Source: Nemania diffusa
Taxonomy: Eukaryota; Ascomycota; Sordariomycetes; Xylariales; Xylariaceae
DNA length: 64,000 bases
Direction of reading: 5' to 3'
NCBI GenBank assembly: GCA_038501195.1
Contig: JBBPUQ010000010.1
Location: forward strand, 141,501-205,500
How positions within the stretch are numbered: the first letter of the stretch is position 1; each line of letters starts with the position of its first letter. Both the position numbers and the translations under genes were made by a program. Positions 34,732 to 45,519 of this stretch are shown here, piece by piece. The notes beneath the pieces were generated by a model, which was not told the origin of the DNA, ran no database searches, and was given only the letters and a program-made list of their open reading frames with translations.

Positions 34732-35655
34732 AGGATCCATATCCGTCTATACGCCGGCCACTTTGCAAACCCGCATCTGGCTGTCCCACAACCTTAAACG
34801 AGCAACAAGCAATAGCATTTCGCCAACACTTGGCGGCTCTAAGAAACGATTTACGTACACGAACGACTCGACCCGAAGCGAGGCTCGGAGTTGTTGGTTT
34901 GATTTGGTCTGATTTTACTATCTTTCGACAGCGAGGCGTCTAGGATTTGATACACGATGTTGGTACGGCGCACACGAAGCACTTGGTATACGCATGGGGG
35001 AATTATGGCGAGACACGAAACATACGAAACAACTCATCCTCGGAGGAACACGAATGCTGATGGAAACATATAGTCGCGCGACTCGGGAAAAAACAAACCA
35101 GCGAGCGTGGAAGGGACACACATAAGGCCAGATAAACTTTGAATATTTGAAATATGAAATAAGTTGTCCTCCTTACCTGCTTTCGCATTTTCATCTACCG
35201 TAGACGTCGGAGATGTGTTGACATGCTCTCAAAAATATAACTGAATTACCCCGTTGACTGTTGAAATGGCCTCAGGTTTGACAAGATCTTTCAGTTGATG
35301 TCACGTTTTGTTACTAAAATAATAACATGGCCGATTTGATCCTTTAACGCGAAAGTCGCAGCACCTTTCGCATTAGTGTAACTTGGGGATGTTAGCATCA
35401 ATTATTACACGAATCCCATTACCTGTATTATGCATATATACAACTTTTTATTTTATTTTATTTTAAGAAGAAGAGACAAGATGAAAGTATTTTTGTTTCA
35501 CGATATGATCACATAATATAATGCCGGGTAAAGAATGGGTTGAATTTCTGAAATTTCATGAATAATAGATGGTCTGAATAACGCCTCATGAACGTGCTCG
35601 CTATGCCTGACAACCTGATTGCTTCCTAATAATTACATGCCGTCACTACCATCCG
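34732..35655. other. Convergent intergenic region between the small ORF and YJU2
   Basis: About 0.9 kb containing two 3' flanks. It becomes A+T-rich toward 35450 (TTTTATTTTATTTTATTTTAAG). No gene is seen. Confidence 0.5.
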
Positions 35656-37114
35656 TCACACTAACGATGGTTTCTTCTTAATCCCTAGAAGCGCCGCGTG
35701 ATCTTTCTTCTTCTTGACTACGCGCTTAAATGAAGGCGGAGGCATATCAGTAGATATACTACTTTTTGTGCCTGAGCTAGTAGCTAGTACTGTTTTAGAC
35801 TTTGATGTAGCTCCATTTGTTTCCGATAGTGATGATGAGGATGCTGTGCCCATCGTCTCGCCATCATCGATGATTTCCTCAGCGATTAGTTCATCTAACC
35901 GCATTGCAGACTTAAATGCGCGCTTTGCGGCCTCTGCGTCTTCTCTTTCCTGGCGTTGGGCGTCCTGATCAACGAGAGGGGTGACGGTGGCCTCTAGACC
36001 GTCACGGTCTGCACGTTCGACACGTGCATTGCGAGTTCGTATCTCGTCTAGAGCATCGGCGACGGCCATTTCTCGCTTGGCATCGACTGTCTTTGCCTCG
36101 AGCTCCACCATAGCGTCGCGCTCCTCCTCTTCCTTCTCCAGTCGGTCGAGTCGTTCTTCATCCGTCTCCTCCCGTCCTACACGCCACGGCTCAGTATTGC
36201 GTTTGGCGCCTCGCTCACAAGCATAGTCATTATGCTTGGGATCTGTCCTGAAACATATCCTAGAAAAAAAGGGAGTTAGTCGCTATTATGATCTACAAGG
36301 CGGCTAAGCAAGAAAGGAATAGAAAATTACTTACTCTGCGGAGCACCGCGTGCACTTCCATGTGTTAGTGAATGTGTGGAAATATTGGTAAATTTACTCT
36401 AACTAAACCTCCCGCCTAAAAGTTTAGAGTAGTAAGAAGTGAGTTTGGGGTAATTTACCTTAAGGTAGAAGCGGAAGATTTGAATGCCTAGATATTTCTC
36501 GTCGGGTGGAGTTTCTTTCCGAGCACTTAACGCACAATTAGTAAATTCTCTCATATGTTCTTTGCGCTTCTTTGCGCTAGCGTTAGATATGACTTACTTA
36601 AATTTGCGTCCTCGATAGATGTATTCACCACATTGTAGGCATTTCATAGAGCTACAAACGTGGTAAGCAATATAGTAAATAAAGGAAGGCTATATGCCTG
36701 AGACCTACAATGGCGCCATTAATCTGACAGTCTGAACCTTGGGACCCGTCGCCTTCGGTCCGCGAACGCTTCGATTCAATATTAAGTTAGTAGATTGCCT
36801 CAAGGCTAGAAGTGTGCGATGAGGATGTAACAATTACTCACCGTTGGATCGTACTAGGATCAACTATGATGAAAAGGGTCAGTTATTTCTTTGTCAAGAG
36901 CATCTCAAGATATTAGGGGGCGTTAAGTGTTTAGACGTGACGTGACGCCGGATGCAACAGAGGATTTGCCCCTGAGACGGCTAGAACCCCAAGTAAAGAG
37001 CTACTATAAATAACTCACAGTCCGGAGGGTAATATTTGGTCCTGAGTAATTGTAAGCATGAATAAGGCACGAAGGGAAAGGGGATATGACGGACAGTACT
37101 TTGCGCTCAGACAT
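35656..37114 (-). CDS. YJU2: Splicing factor Yju2 / Cwf16 (CCDC94 family), 8 exons
   Basis: NTC-associated factor that acts at the first catalytic step of splicing. Inferred exons: 37114-37095, 37041-37019, 36863-36842, 36768-36709, 36651-36598, 36525-36459, 36354-36335 and 36259-35656, total 289 aa (yeast Yju2 about 278). The joined N-terminus reads 'MSERKVLTKYYPPDFDPSTI', the family hallmark, then 'GPKATGPKVQTVRLMAPFSM'. Zinc-binding CxxC pairs are C46/C49 ('CLQC') and C83/C86 ('CTRC'), separated by 'EYIYRGRKFNARKE' and 'EKYLGIQIFRFYLK'. Then comes 'FRTDPKHNDY' and a long charged coiled-coil-like region (~120-200), ending in a Lys-rich tail. Three of the eight exons are only 20-23 nt, and all seven introns lie in the first third of the CDS. 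Intron 1 uses an unusual GTCCGT donor. The family call is very secure. Confidence 0.95.
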
Positions 37115-37815
37115 GGTGGCTCAGTTGAGGTTCTAGCACCGGGCGATTTGAGTAACTAGAATAGGGCGAAAATACAAATGTGTCAAGGGTTTTTGATATT
37201 TCCCGGGGGGGGGGGATGTCGAAGTTATCTAGGATAGAGCGAAAAGGGAATAAACCGCAAGCATATATGAGAGGCAGCGGCGATGTTTTGTTGATGCTGA
37301 AACTAATCGTGAAGTTCATGCTAGGGTTGCTCATCTGGCGTTGATGACTACCTAGGAGGGGCAAGACATGTGGCGTAAAGTATCACGTGCGCCATTCTCA
37401 GCCTCATCGGTTTTATCTAAAGTTGTGGAGACCCCACTGCGGCTCATGCCAGTTTCAATTCTACGCCACCAATGATGCACGCCAAGGGGCACTTATCTTC
37501 TTGTATGTTTGATAGGAACAATTTGCGTCAACGTGAGCGATGCACGAAGACAACAATCTAGAATTATTCACAAGCCCTATATGTGTAAGTAAAGCTTGAG
37601 AGTGACATAGTGCTCTCGATAGCCCATTTGATGGGAAAAATCTACCACTCGCAAAAATAGAGGCATGACATAATTACATGGCTCACTATCGCCACATTAT
37701 TTCACATCTGTGCTGCATTAGGCTTGGATCTCGATGATATGGATCGCATGAATCATATGTATACTCTCGCTAGATATTACCTAGGATTTGAAGTTGCGAC
37801 TGAATGGTATTCACG
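37115..37815. promoter_or_regulatory. Intergenic region between GCP5-like gene and YJU2 (same strand)
   Basis: About 0.7 kb containing the YJU2 5' flank and the 3' flank of the GCP5-like gene. A run of about 10 G occurs at 37205-37214. The ORF at 37107-37364 (-) overlaps the YJU2 start in another frame and is rejected. Confidence 0.5.
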
Positions 37816-40489
37816 TCACTGAAGTCCTCGGATTCCTACTTCGAACATCTCCGCTAGTATATCCCATTTGCTCGCAGCTTTGCTGATACTGGCTCTCGCA
37901 ACGCCTCTTAAGCCGCTAGCAATGAATTTCAAGTGGCGATCAAGATCGGACTGGATTTCGCCCAGTACTTGACCATACGGTATTTCTGCATCTTGCGTCA
38001 TTGCGCTCTTGCTTTGCTCATTAATGAACGGTTCTCCTTCCTCTTCTTCCTCTTGTTCATCAACGGTACTAGTGTATTCGTTTGAACCATCTTCTGCCAC
38101 TCCTTTTAATTCGAGCTGACGAGCATCATGTAACCTAATTGATAGGTCAAAAATATCTAAGATAGCTTGACGAATAGGATCGAGTTTCCCTCCGAGGCAA
38201 GCCTCATCTAACATTTGTTTAGTAAAGGTAGAATGTGACGCAAGCATCTGGTCTATATCTTCTGCCTGCTTTATCTCTTCCAGAAAAGTCCCAACTAGTG
38301 GGCCAAGTACTAGAGTGCTGAGATAAGATTGAAGAGTATTACAAAACCAAAGTAGCTTTGAGCGAAGGCGGTAGAACATTTCCTGTTCTATTGTATAACC
38401 CAGGCCATCTGAGACTATGCGGTGCCTAGTTAGTATATTGCTAGCCCTCCGTAGTTGGAGCAGAAATGTGAAAACCAGCTGATAGCGGTCTAGACTCTCG
38501 TCTGTCAGTACAATCCGTGATAGCCAAGGTAGTCCGTATGTAATACGAATCGATGGCAGCCCGTCTCTAACAGCTCGCCGAACGTCTTTGACATTGGGGG
38601 CTACGCCATCCCATGACGTGCTAACATTAAGGCGATGTGAGTCGATGAGACCGTCGAAGGCTGCGCGAGCAATCTCTGTAAGATTAAACCGGTCGTGCCA
38701 GTACACGTTACGCATGTCGATATTTCGGAAAATGGCTTCAGCGAATTGGCCAGAACGTGACCCGTCAGACATTAAGTAGATATGTTGCAGCATGTCTAAC
38801 TCTGACCATAGATTGTAAGTCTGAAATAACGTCTGCCGAAGGGTTGTGGAAGCTGCATGATGTTTGGATAGCATCCATTGATGAAACATATTTTGGAATA
38901 CCTCCGAGAAAGGTATGAGGCCACATATTGCACTTATATCTACTTGAGTAGTAGGTTCTAGGGCTTCATCTTGTATCGGCCAGTGCTTTCCCAGCAGCTT
39001 GAGAATAACTATACTTTTGCCTGTTGTGAATATCTTGGACGCCGTTGGTTGTAGAAATCGTGGTGCAAACAATGACCCTTGCGGTGTTCTTTTGAGCCTG
39101 AACTGATCAGCCCAAGCTTGAGACCATGATACATCGACCTCTGAGCGAGAAATAAAGAAAGTGTTGTCACCATCTATAAGCTCACCGCTTTGCATCCAGC
39201 GACGAATTGGTCGGAGATATACCTCAAAACATGCGAAGAAGAGTTGGCTAATGAAATGATAGACGGCCTCATCACCCTCTAACTGTAACGCTTGAGCAGA
39301 GTCAAATAGTAACTCCAGATAATGAAATGACGGGGCGTTCTTTGACTGCTCTAGTCGTTCTATAATCTCCGCAAGGGATTTCAAGCGGCGAATATGAGGA
39401 TTAAGATCATTCAACAGCTTAATGACACTGGCGACACAATCCTGGTTAATACTAGTATAGTGTGCCTGTAAAGTAGCTACGATATTGTCGAAGAATCCTA
39501 GGCGATTCTCTATAGCAGCTTGAAACACCTGTAGAAGAGGTATCTCCTGTTGTTGCTTAACGTAATCGCGCAGGAGCGACAATTTCCGCCCAGTTTTATT
39601 AGCGGAAACGAGGACCGATTTAAAGATTTGTGAAGAGGCGTGTGAGAGTTGAATATCGGGCAAAGGCTTCCCTTGACTATCGAATAGACCGTTCTCAAGA
39701 CCACCTAGCATAAAGAGAATTTCTCGAATTGCCTGGATCTCTGTGATGACGATCTTCTGAGACTTGGTGATGGGGTTCGCAGCTAGTTTTCTATGCCTCC
39801 ATGCTTGACTCTTGCGGATTCCATCGAGCTCTAAGTGGCCTTGTAATGTCTCCAGATAATCTGTAGGCTGTTTACGATGGCGAGCTTCGATGCTGGATAA
39901 CGATGTGTCTTCTGACTGTGTCGACGTAGCAGATTGGTTATCATAGTTATCATCAGAGCTATACCCGGCGAAGTCAACATTCCGCCAAAGTTCGCCGTCA
40001 CTGTCCCATCCCTCTTCCTTGGCAATATCGCTCCATTTCAACTTTAGCTCGGGAGTCTCTTTCGGCTGTTTCAGCGATTCAAGATCATTCAGACTTGATT
40101 TTTGAACCGGTTGGTCTGCTAGCTTTAGCAGTAAATGAAGTACATCAGGCGTCCATTTGTTCGAGCATTGTGCAAGGGCATCTAGACGCTCTCTTAACGC
40201 ACCAGCAAGACCGTCACGATTCAAAACATGAAATCTTTCTTCATAGCCGTTGAGAGCGGAATACACTTCAAACTGGTTGGTCCGGAGAAAGCTATGTTGG
40301 CGAAGCCTCCGTAGACTTGATTCTTTCCATGCATCATAGCGCGCGGGGTCAGTCTAGGATGAATCAGCCGTCTGCCGGTATGTTTGACGTCTCTACTAAA
40401 GAATAAGTAAAACCCACTTGTGCAGTTGTAGAAGTTATGACTTCGATCAACTCATCAGTTAAGCTACCTAGCTTAGCAGGAAAGGCCAT
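37816..40489 (-). CDS. Gamma-tubulin complex component, GCP5-like (Spc97/Spc98 family), 2 exons
   Basis: Component of the gamma-tubulin ring complex that nucleates microtubules at spindle pole bodies. Exons 40489-40418 and 40353-37816, separated by a 64-nt intron (GTGGGT..CTAG), give 869 aa. The N-terminus ('MAFPAKLGSLTDELIEVI') is helical. Residues ~110-130 contain 'DSDGELWRNVDFAGYSSDD', an acidic motif I associate with the GCP5/GCP6 branch. The GRIP1-like part has 'ITEIQAIREILFMLGG' (~205-220). The GRIP2-like part has 'TRHRIVSDGLGYTIEQEMFYRLRSKLLWFCNTLQSY' (quoted in part, ~655-690) and ends 'ASKWDILAEMFEVGIRGL'. An acidic Glu run lies near residue 790. GCP5 (S. pombe mod21) fits better than GCP6 by length and motif, but the subtype is inference. 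It is divergent from the KTR gene. Confidence 0.83.
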
Positions 40490-41355
40490 CATTCCGCTTC
40501 CGTTTGATCATTCCTAATATAGGCAGGACTGATGATTGTTAGACTTATCGCGATGTCTTGTCGAGTGTGATAAAATCCATCGGCTTTGCAACGTTTCCCC
40601 TGCTGATAGATAGGTAGGTACTAGATTCACTGTACTGCTCTATGCTGCATGCGTGATGCTTAATAGATTTAGCAACACGCGTCAAGGTGGGCGCGTCCTG
40701 CCTATGAATGGTTAGATGGGGACACTTACAGTATACAGTATATACACATCGGCAAGGATTATATGCACTGTGCTTACGGCACTATTATACATATGTAGGT
40801 AACTACATAAGGTACCTACCTACCTAAGGTACCTAAAGGCATGTATAAGTATTGTGACAGGTACTTGCCTTGGGGGTAGGTACCTAAAGGAGCCCCTACA
40901 ACAACGTGTTCATATTCATTAAGCACTATACAACATGCTTATGTATACTATTCCCCCCTCCCCCCTATTCCCGCTTTGATGAGGTATCTCTGTACTTAAC
41001 CCTAGTCAAGATACCTTAGGTACGTAGTGGCTTATCTTTCATTACCTAGACGCAAAGTGAAGTTGAAACAGTTGAAACAACTAAACTTTCTCTCAATTCA
41101 ACTGTACAAATTTAAACTTCGTAACCTTTCCTATCGCATTCTAGTGTATGCGATACACTTGGGCCTCGCATCTGTCTATCACTATTGGCTCTGTTTACCA
41201 TAATTATAGAGTTTGGCTACCACCTCTACGGTCGCAAATTCCATCGCTGACTTTGATTTTTTATTTATTATTATCCTCATCGCCTTGGCGGTCCTCTCCG
41301 TCTCTCAACCACACATTATTCCGAATATATGTGTAACAAACTATAGCATATCACA
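40490..41355. promoter_or_regulatory. Divergent promoter region between GCP5-like and KTR genes
   Basis: About 0.87 kb with no gene. A palindromic GGTACCTACC cluster lies at 40811-40890, and a C-run tract at 40953-40967. A pyrimidine-rich stretch at 41220-41300 precedes the KTR start. Confidence 0.55.
40811..40890. repeat. Palindromic GGTACCTACCTACCTAAGGTACC cluster
   Basis: Several overlapping TAGGTACCTA-type words in both orientations, between two divergent starts. Confidence 0.75.
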
Positions 41356-42729
41356 ATGGCCATAGCGAGGCCAGTTCGCGCTCTAGCGCTTGCCGCCCTT
41401 TTCGTTCTCATTTTCTGCTTCTACAGCATATATCAACCCAGCGAGGGCGCTGCTCATGACCGCGCAAGTCTCAGTACCAATGCCGACTTCCACGGCACCT
41501 TTGAGAGGGATCCTAATTTAGATCGTGAGTTCCAGCCTATCTACGTATTCTCTCCACGCACCGACTGACAAATGGCAAAGCTACGGGAGAACCCCCAGGA
41601 AATCTAGTACGAACCTCCGATGCCTACGCGCCAGGCAAAGCCGGCACCGCCCGAATTCCTGCGACCCTCCTGGCGCTGGTCCGCAACGAGGAGCTCTCGG
41701 GAATGCTCCAGTCGATGCAAGATTTGGAGCGAACATGGAACCACAAGTTCAACTATCCCTGGACCTTTTTCAACGACGTTCCGTTCACTACGGAATTCAA
41801 GCGTAAAACAAGCGCCGCAACAAAGGCGGAATGCCGATATGGTACGGCCACCATTTCGTTGAAGCAACTGCTACGTACTAACGCAATTTGATAGAGGTGA
41901 TTCCCAAAGAACATTGGGAGAAGCCATCGTGGATCAACGATGATCTCTTCGCCGAATCCGTCAAAATCCTCGAAGAAAACGACATCCAATACGCGAGCAT
42001 GCTCTCATACCACCAAATGTGTCGATGGAACAGTGGTCTCTTCTACAAACACCCTGCTCTCGCCGACATACAGTACTACTGGCGAGTCGAGCCTAAAGTG
42101 CACTTCTTCTGCGACGTTGACTACGATGTCTTCCGATATATGCAGGACAACAACAAAACCTACGGGTTTACCATCTCTCTATACGATGCGCCGCAATCGA
42201 TCCCAACCCTCTGGCCTGAAACGACCAAGTTTCTTGCCGAGAATCCCGGCTATATTCACGAAAATAATGCTCAAGGCTGGTTGACCGACAGGACACGCCG
42301 ACCCGTTCATAACGAGATGGCTAACGGTTACTCGACCTGCCATTTTTGGACAAACTTTGAAATCGCAGACATGAACTTCTGGAGAAGCCCAGTTTATGAA
42401 GAGTACTTCAACCATTTAGACCGAGCAGGTGGTTTCTTCTACGAACGGTGGGGCGATGCGCCAGTCCATAGTATTGCTCTGGGATTGTTTGAGGACAAGA
42501 ATAAGATCCACTGGTAAGTTAAGAGTGCTTGCTCTTCTCAAGTTGACCAGCACTAATCAATACGCGAACTAGGTTCCGAGACATTGGATATCAACATATC
42601 CCATTCTTCAACTGCCCCAACTCCCCTAAGTGTAGAGGATGTCAAGCTGGGCGTCTCACGGACGGCGAACAGTGGCTAAACAAGGAAGATTGCCGGCCAA
42701 ATTGGTTCAAATATGCCCACATGGATTAA
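41356..42729 (+). CDS. KTR/KRE2-family alpha-1,2-mannosyltransferase (GT15), 4 exons
   Basis: Golgi type II glycosyltransferase that transfers mannose from GDP-mannose to N- and O-glycans of wall and secreted proteins. Exons 41356-41524, 41581-41841, 41895-42513 and 42573-42729 give 401 aa, typical for the family. A signal-anchor helix ('ALALAALFVLIFCFYSIY') covers residues ~10-27. The catalytic domain begins near 'ATLLALVRNEEL'. Hallmarks in order: 'FNYPWTFFNDVPFT', 'YHQMCRWNSGLFY', 'EPKVHFFCDVDYDVFRYM' (the DVDYD metal/nucleotide region, ~217), 'GFTISLYD', and 'YSTCHFWTNFEIADMNFWRS'. E299 in this last motif aligns with the proposed catalytic glutamate of yeast Kre2. 'FERWGDAPVHSIA'-type and 'NCPNSPKCRGC' follow. 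Introns are 53-59 nt and phases are consistent. Which Ktr subfamily member it is cannot be told here. Confidence 0.95.
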
Positions 42730-43029
42730 TATTTGATATTTTTGGGATACTCCCAACTTGTTCGGTAGTGCACCAAGAGCTGGGTAGTTGTGTAACCGGA
42801 CGCATATGTAGGCTTGGCATTAGGATGTTTTTGGCGCATAGAACGGGGCGTTCAGGTGAAAAGCCAGGCATGAGATTAATCCCTGTACAGATATGCCTTG
42901 CCAACGATTTACGCCATGTCAAAGTAGAAATTTTCGAATAACCCAGCGAGACCTTCAAGTCAGTAATGCCCCCAAGTGACGGTGCGACGAGTATAAATAT
43001 GGTGATACAATTGTATTAGGTGAACAGTC
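42730..43029. other. Convergent intergenic region between KTR and WDR83 genes
   Basis: 300 bp between two stop codons; no gene seen. The overlapping frames 42639-42941 (+) and 42707-42958 (-) are shadows. Confidence 0.5.
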
Positions 43030-44308
43030 TCAGCTGCAACCATATACGGTAACAATACCAGATGTCCCACTGACACAGAACTGGTCTTCTTTGCCGCCCT
43101 CCCTCCAGGCCAGGCAACTAATGACATTAGTGCGCTCCTTCTCCTTGCCATCCTTACCAATGATTTTCTTAAGTTCCAACCCGGTCGGACCCCAGGGCAC
43201 GCGTAACGTAGCCTTCAGCTCGCCTGTGAGAAAATCCCAAGCCCAGACCCTGCCCTCGGCGTTCTGGCCTGGCTTCCCCGTCATCTCGTCGCCTGTAATA
43301 ACATATTGATCCTCCCTACTCAAAATGGACTGCACCCGAAGACTTTCGTTCTTCCGCCCCGGATCCGCATACGTCTGGCGGTACTCGCACGTCTCCCTGT
43401 CCAAAAGCCGCAGCTTACTATCCAGCCCACTCACCAGCACCGCCTTCCCGTTCTCCGCCAGGCACAGGCTCGTCACACTCGGGCCGAGCGAGTCCGTGAC
43501 GCAGCGTCCCGCACGGACATCGTAGGTGCGGACGCACCCGTCAACGCTGCCGGCGACGATCTCGGGGCCGCGGGCGACGACGGCGGAGACGGCGTCCCTG
43601 GCCTCGGCGAGGACCTGCACGGGCCGGGGCGCGCGGCTGCGGGCGTCCCAGACGCGCACGCTGGCGTCGAGCCCGCCGCTGACGACGAGGGCGTCGCCGT
43701 CGCCGGCGAAGCAGACGGCGTTGACGCGCGCCGTGTGCCCGCCCTGCGCGCCGCCAGCGCTAACGCCGCTGCCGCTGCTTCCGAAGCGCCGCAGGGTCTG
43801 CGCGCTCGCGACGTCCCAGAGGAACACAGCGCGGTCGCCGCCAGCAGAGGCAAAGCGCGCGTTGTCGGCCGCCACGCGCAGCGAGAGCACCTCGTAGCCG
43901 TGTGCCGCGTACGTCTGGACGAGGTGGCCCTCGGGCACCGCCGGCGGGGCCGCTGCTGCTGCGCTCTTCTTGGAGAGGTGCGACGACGACGACGGGTGAT
44001 GGTGGTGGTTAGTAGTAGTGTTAGGCTGTGGGTTGTACAGTCTGATGGAGCGGTCGGCGGACCCCGCTAGCACGAATTTGCCCTCGGATCCTGAGTACGG
44101 AGCTGAGTAGGCGAGGGCGTGGACCGGGCCTGGGAATCGCGGTTAGTTACATAGTCCCTCCCCTGGGTAGATAGATAGGTAGGTAGGTAGTGTATGGTAA
44201 GTCTGTCTGTGCCGTGCATGCACACCCCTGAGAGCCAAGTTGACGTGAAAAGGGTTCCTCACCGCTTGAGCCCAGCAAGTGTGCTATGGGCTTGTCAGGA
44301 AAAGCCAT
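43030..44308 (-). CDS. WD40 protein WDR83/MORG1-like, 2 exons
   Basis: Beta-propeller scaffold; animal WDR83/MORG1 organises ERK signalling and is also found in spliceosomes. Exons 44308-44263 and 44129-43030 give 381 aa. The spliced N-terminus 'HLLGSSGPVHALAYS' begins the first WD repeat, followed by 'FVLAGSADRSIRLYNP'. Further blades include 'FASAGGDRAVFLWDVASAQTLRRF', 'VNAVCFAGDGDALVVSGGLDASVRVWD' (both quoted in part), 'IVAGSVDGCVRTYDVRAGRCV', 'VLVSGLDSKLRLLDRET' and the last 'QFCVSGTSGIVTVYG'. 'DEMTGKPGQNAEGRVWAWDFLTGELK' is typical of MORG1. A low-complexity insert (His, Ser and Ala runs) lies between blades 1 and 2 (residues ~48-75). The 133-nt intron contains a CTAC/CTAT simple repeat. 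The coding region is strongly GC-biased, which keeps the antisense frame open for 254 codons. Confidence 0.88.
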
Positions 44309-45519
44309 CTCTTAGCCGCGCCACTGGTCCCCATGACACAGCACCTCAAAATGTCTCATATGTGCTGGGCGTAGAGCGAGACGACTGAGTTTGAATCGGA
44401 TAGTGTTGTTTGAATTTATTGCATACGTTGTTCATAGTGTTTTGTGAGATTCAAAGGCAGGCAGGGAATGTGTTATTGCACTGTACAATAATATAATCCG
44501 CTAACATTAGCTAGGAGGTCGGATACCAGGTAGGTACCTAGGTACATAACTATCGATCTCAAACTTTACCCCCTTGGCACCCGGCTACAAACATTCTTGG
44601 CAAGTAGCGTGCCTACGTGAATGTACCTACCTACCTCGTACTTATGTACTGCTTAAAATGTGGCCCAGCCGTACGGTACTTTACGGGGCAAGCCACAAAC
44701 CAAAAAAATAAGCGCTACCGGGACAGGCGTAACACCAAATCTCTTTAGCGATCATCCTTTAGCCCAACTAGATAACTCCGAGTTACAAAGTTCCAAGTTG
44801 GCATCTACTAGTCATTAGCTATCTATTGCGTCCGGCAATCCCTATTGCAGGGAGTATACCAGAGGGAAGCCAGGGCTTAGATACGGCTATAATGAGGCGG
44901 GAGGAGGTCGGTGTCAGTAGCTTGTTCGCTGCCGCCGCGAGTGAGTGGCACAGGAGCACTCAAGACCCCCCCTTCTTTCTCCATAACTACCTACCTAGGA
45001 GGTAAGGTTCGTGTTAGTCTGACCAAAAGCTCCCAGCAGCCCGACCGATGCAAGAATGCCGTAGTTGTTAGCTGCATCGACGACGAGTGTCTGCCTGTCT
45101 GGTTATTCCGGCCAGATCTGGTCTGCATTGGCGCGCTGACTGTAATTTTCGTCTAGTTATGCACCGTAGGTGCCGTGTGTCATGCAGTTTTCAGCTGATA
45201 CACCTAGCTCAAGTTCATACGGTACCTGCTGTAGTGGATCCGGTCGCGATGTTAGCTGCAGGTCAATGATCGGTTCAGCTGGGAGCCAAGGACAGTACCA
45301 CAATCAAGCTACGACCGTGCATGATGCAGGCTGCGAGTGAAGATGAGGTGTTGCTTTTAACTCGTGGCTGCCCCCCTCTCTTTCGCGTCTCGAGTCTTGT
45401 GTATTTTACGACTACCTAGATTCTAGGTGGGTAGGAGGCATCGCAATCCGGTATCATATCTCACGAGAGTACCTACTGCTGTACTATCCCGTGTCATTCC
45501 TTCATAATCGTTCTCAATC
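44309..45519. promoter_or_regulatory. Divergent intergenic region between WDR83 and DUF7730 genes
   Basis: About 1.2 kb without a credible gene, carrying both 5' flanks. A palindromic AGGTAGGTACCTAGGTAC cluster lies at 44528-44545. Short frames such as 44911-45156 (+) lack any family resemblance. Confidence 0.5.

Noticed and set aside
43306..44070. 254-aa open frame on the + strand
   Set aside because: It is antisense to the GC-rich WDR83/MORG1 exon. It is Ala/Arg/Asp/Gly-rich by composition, has no domain, and the minus-strand frame has clear WD40 repeats.
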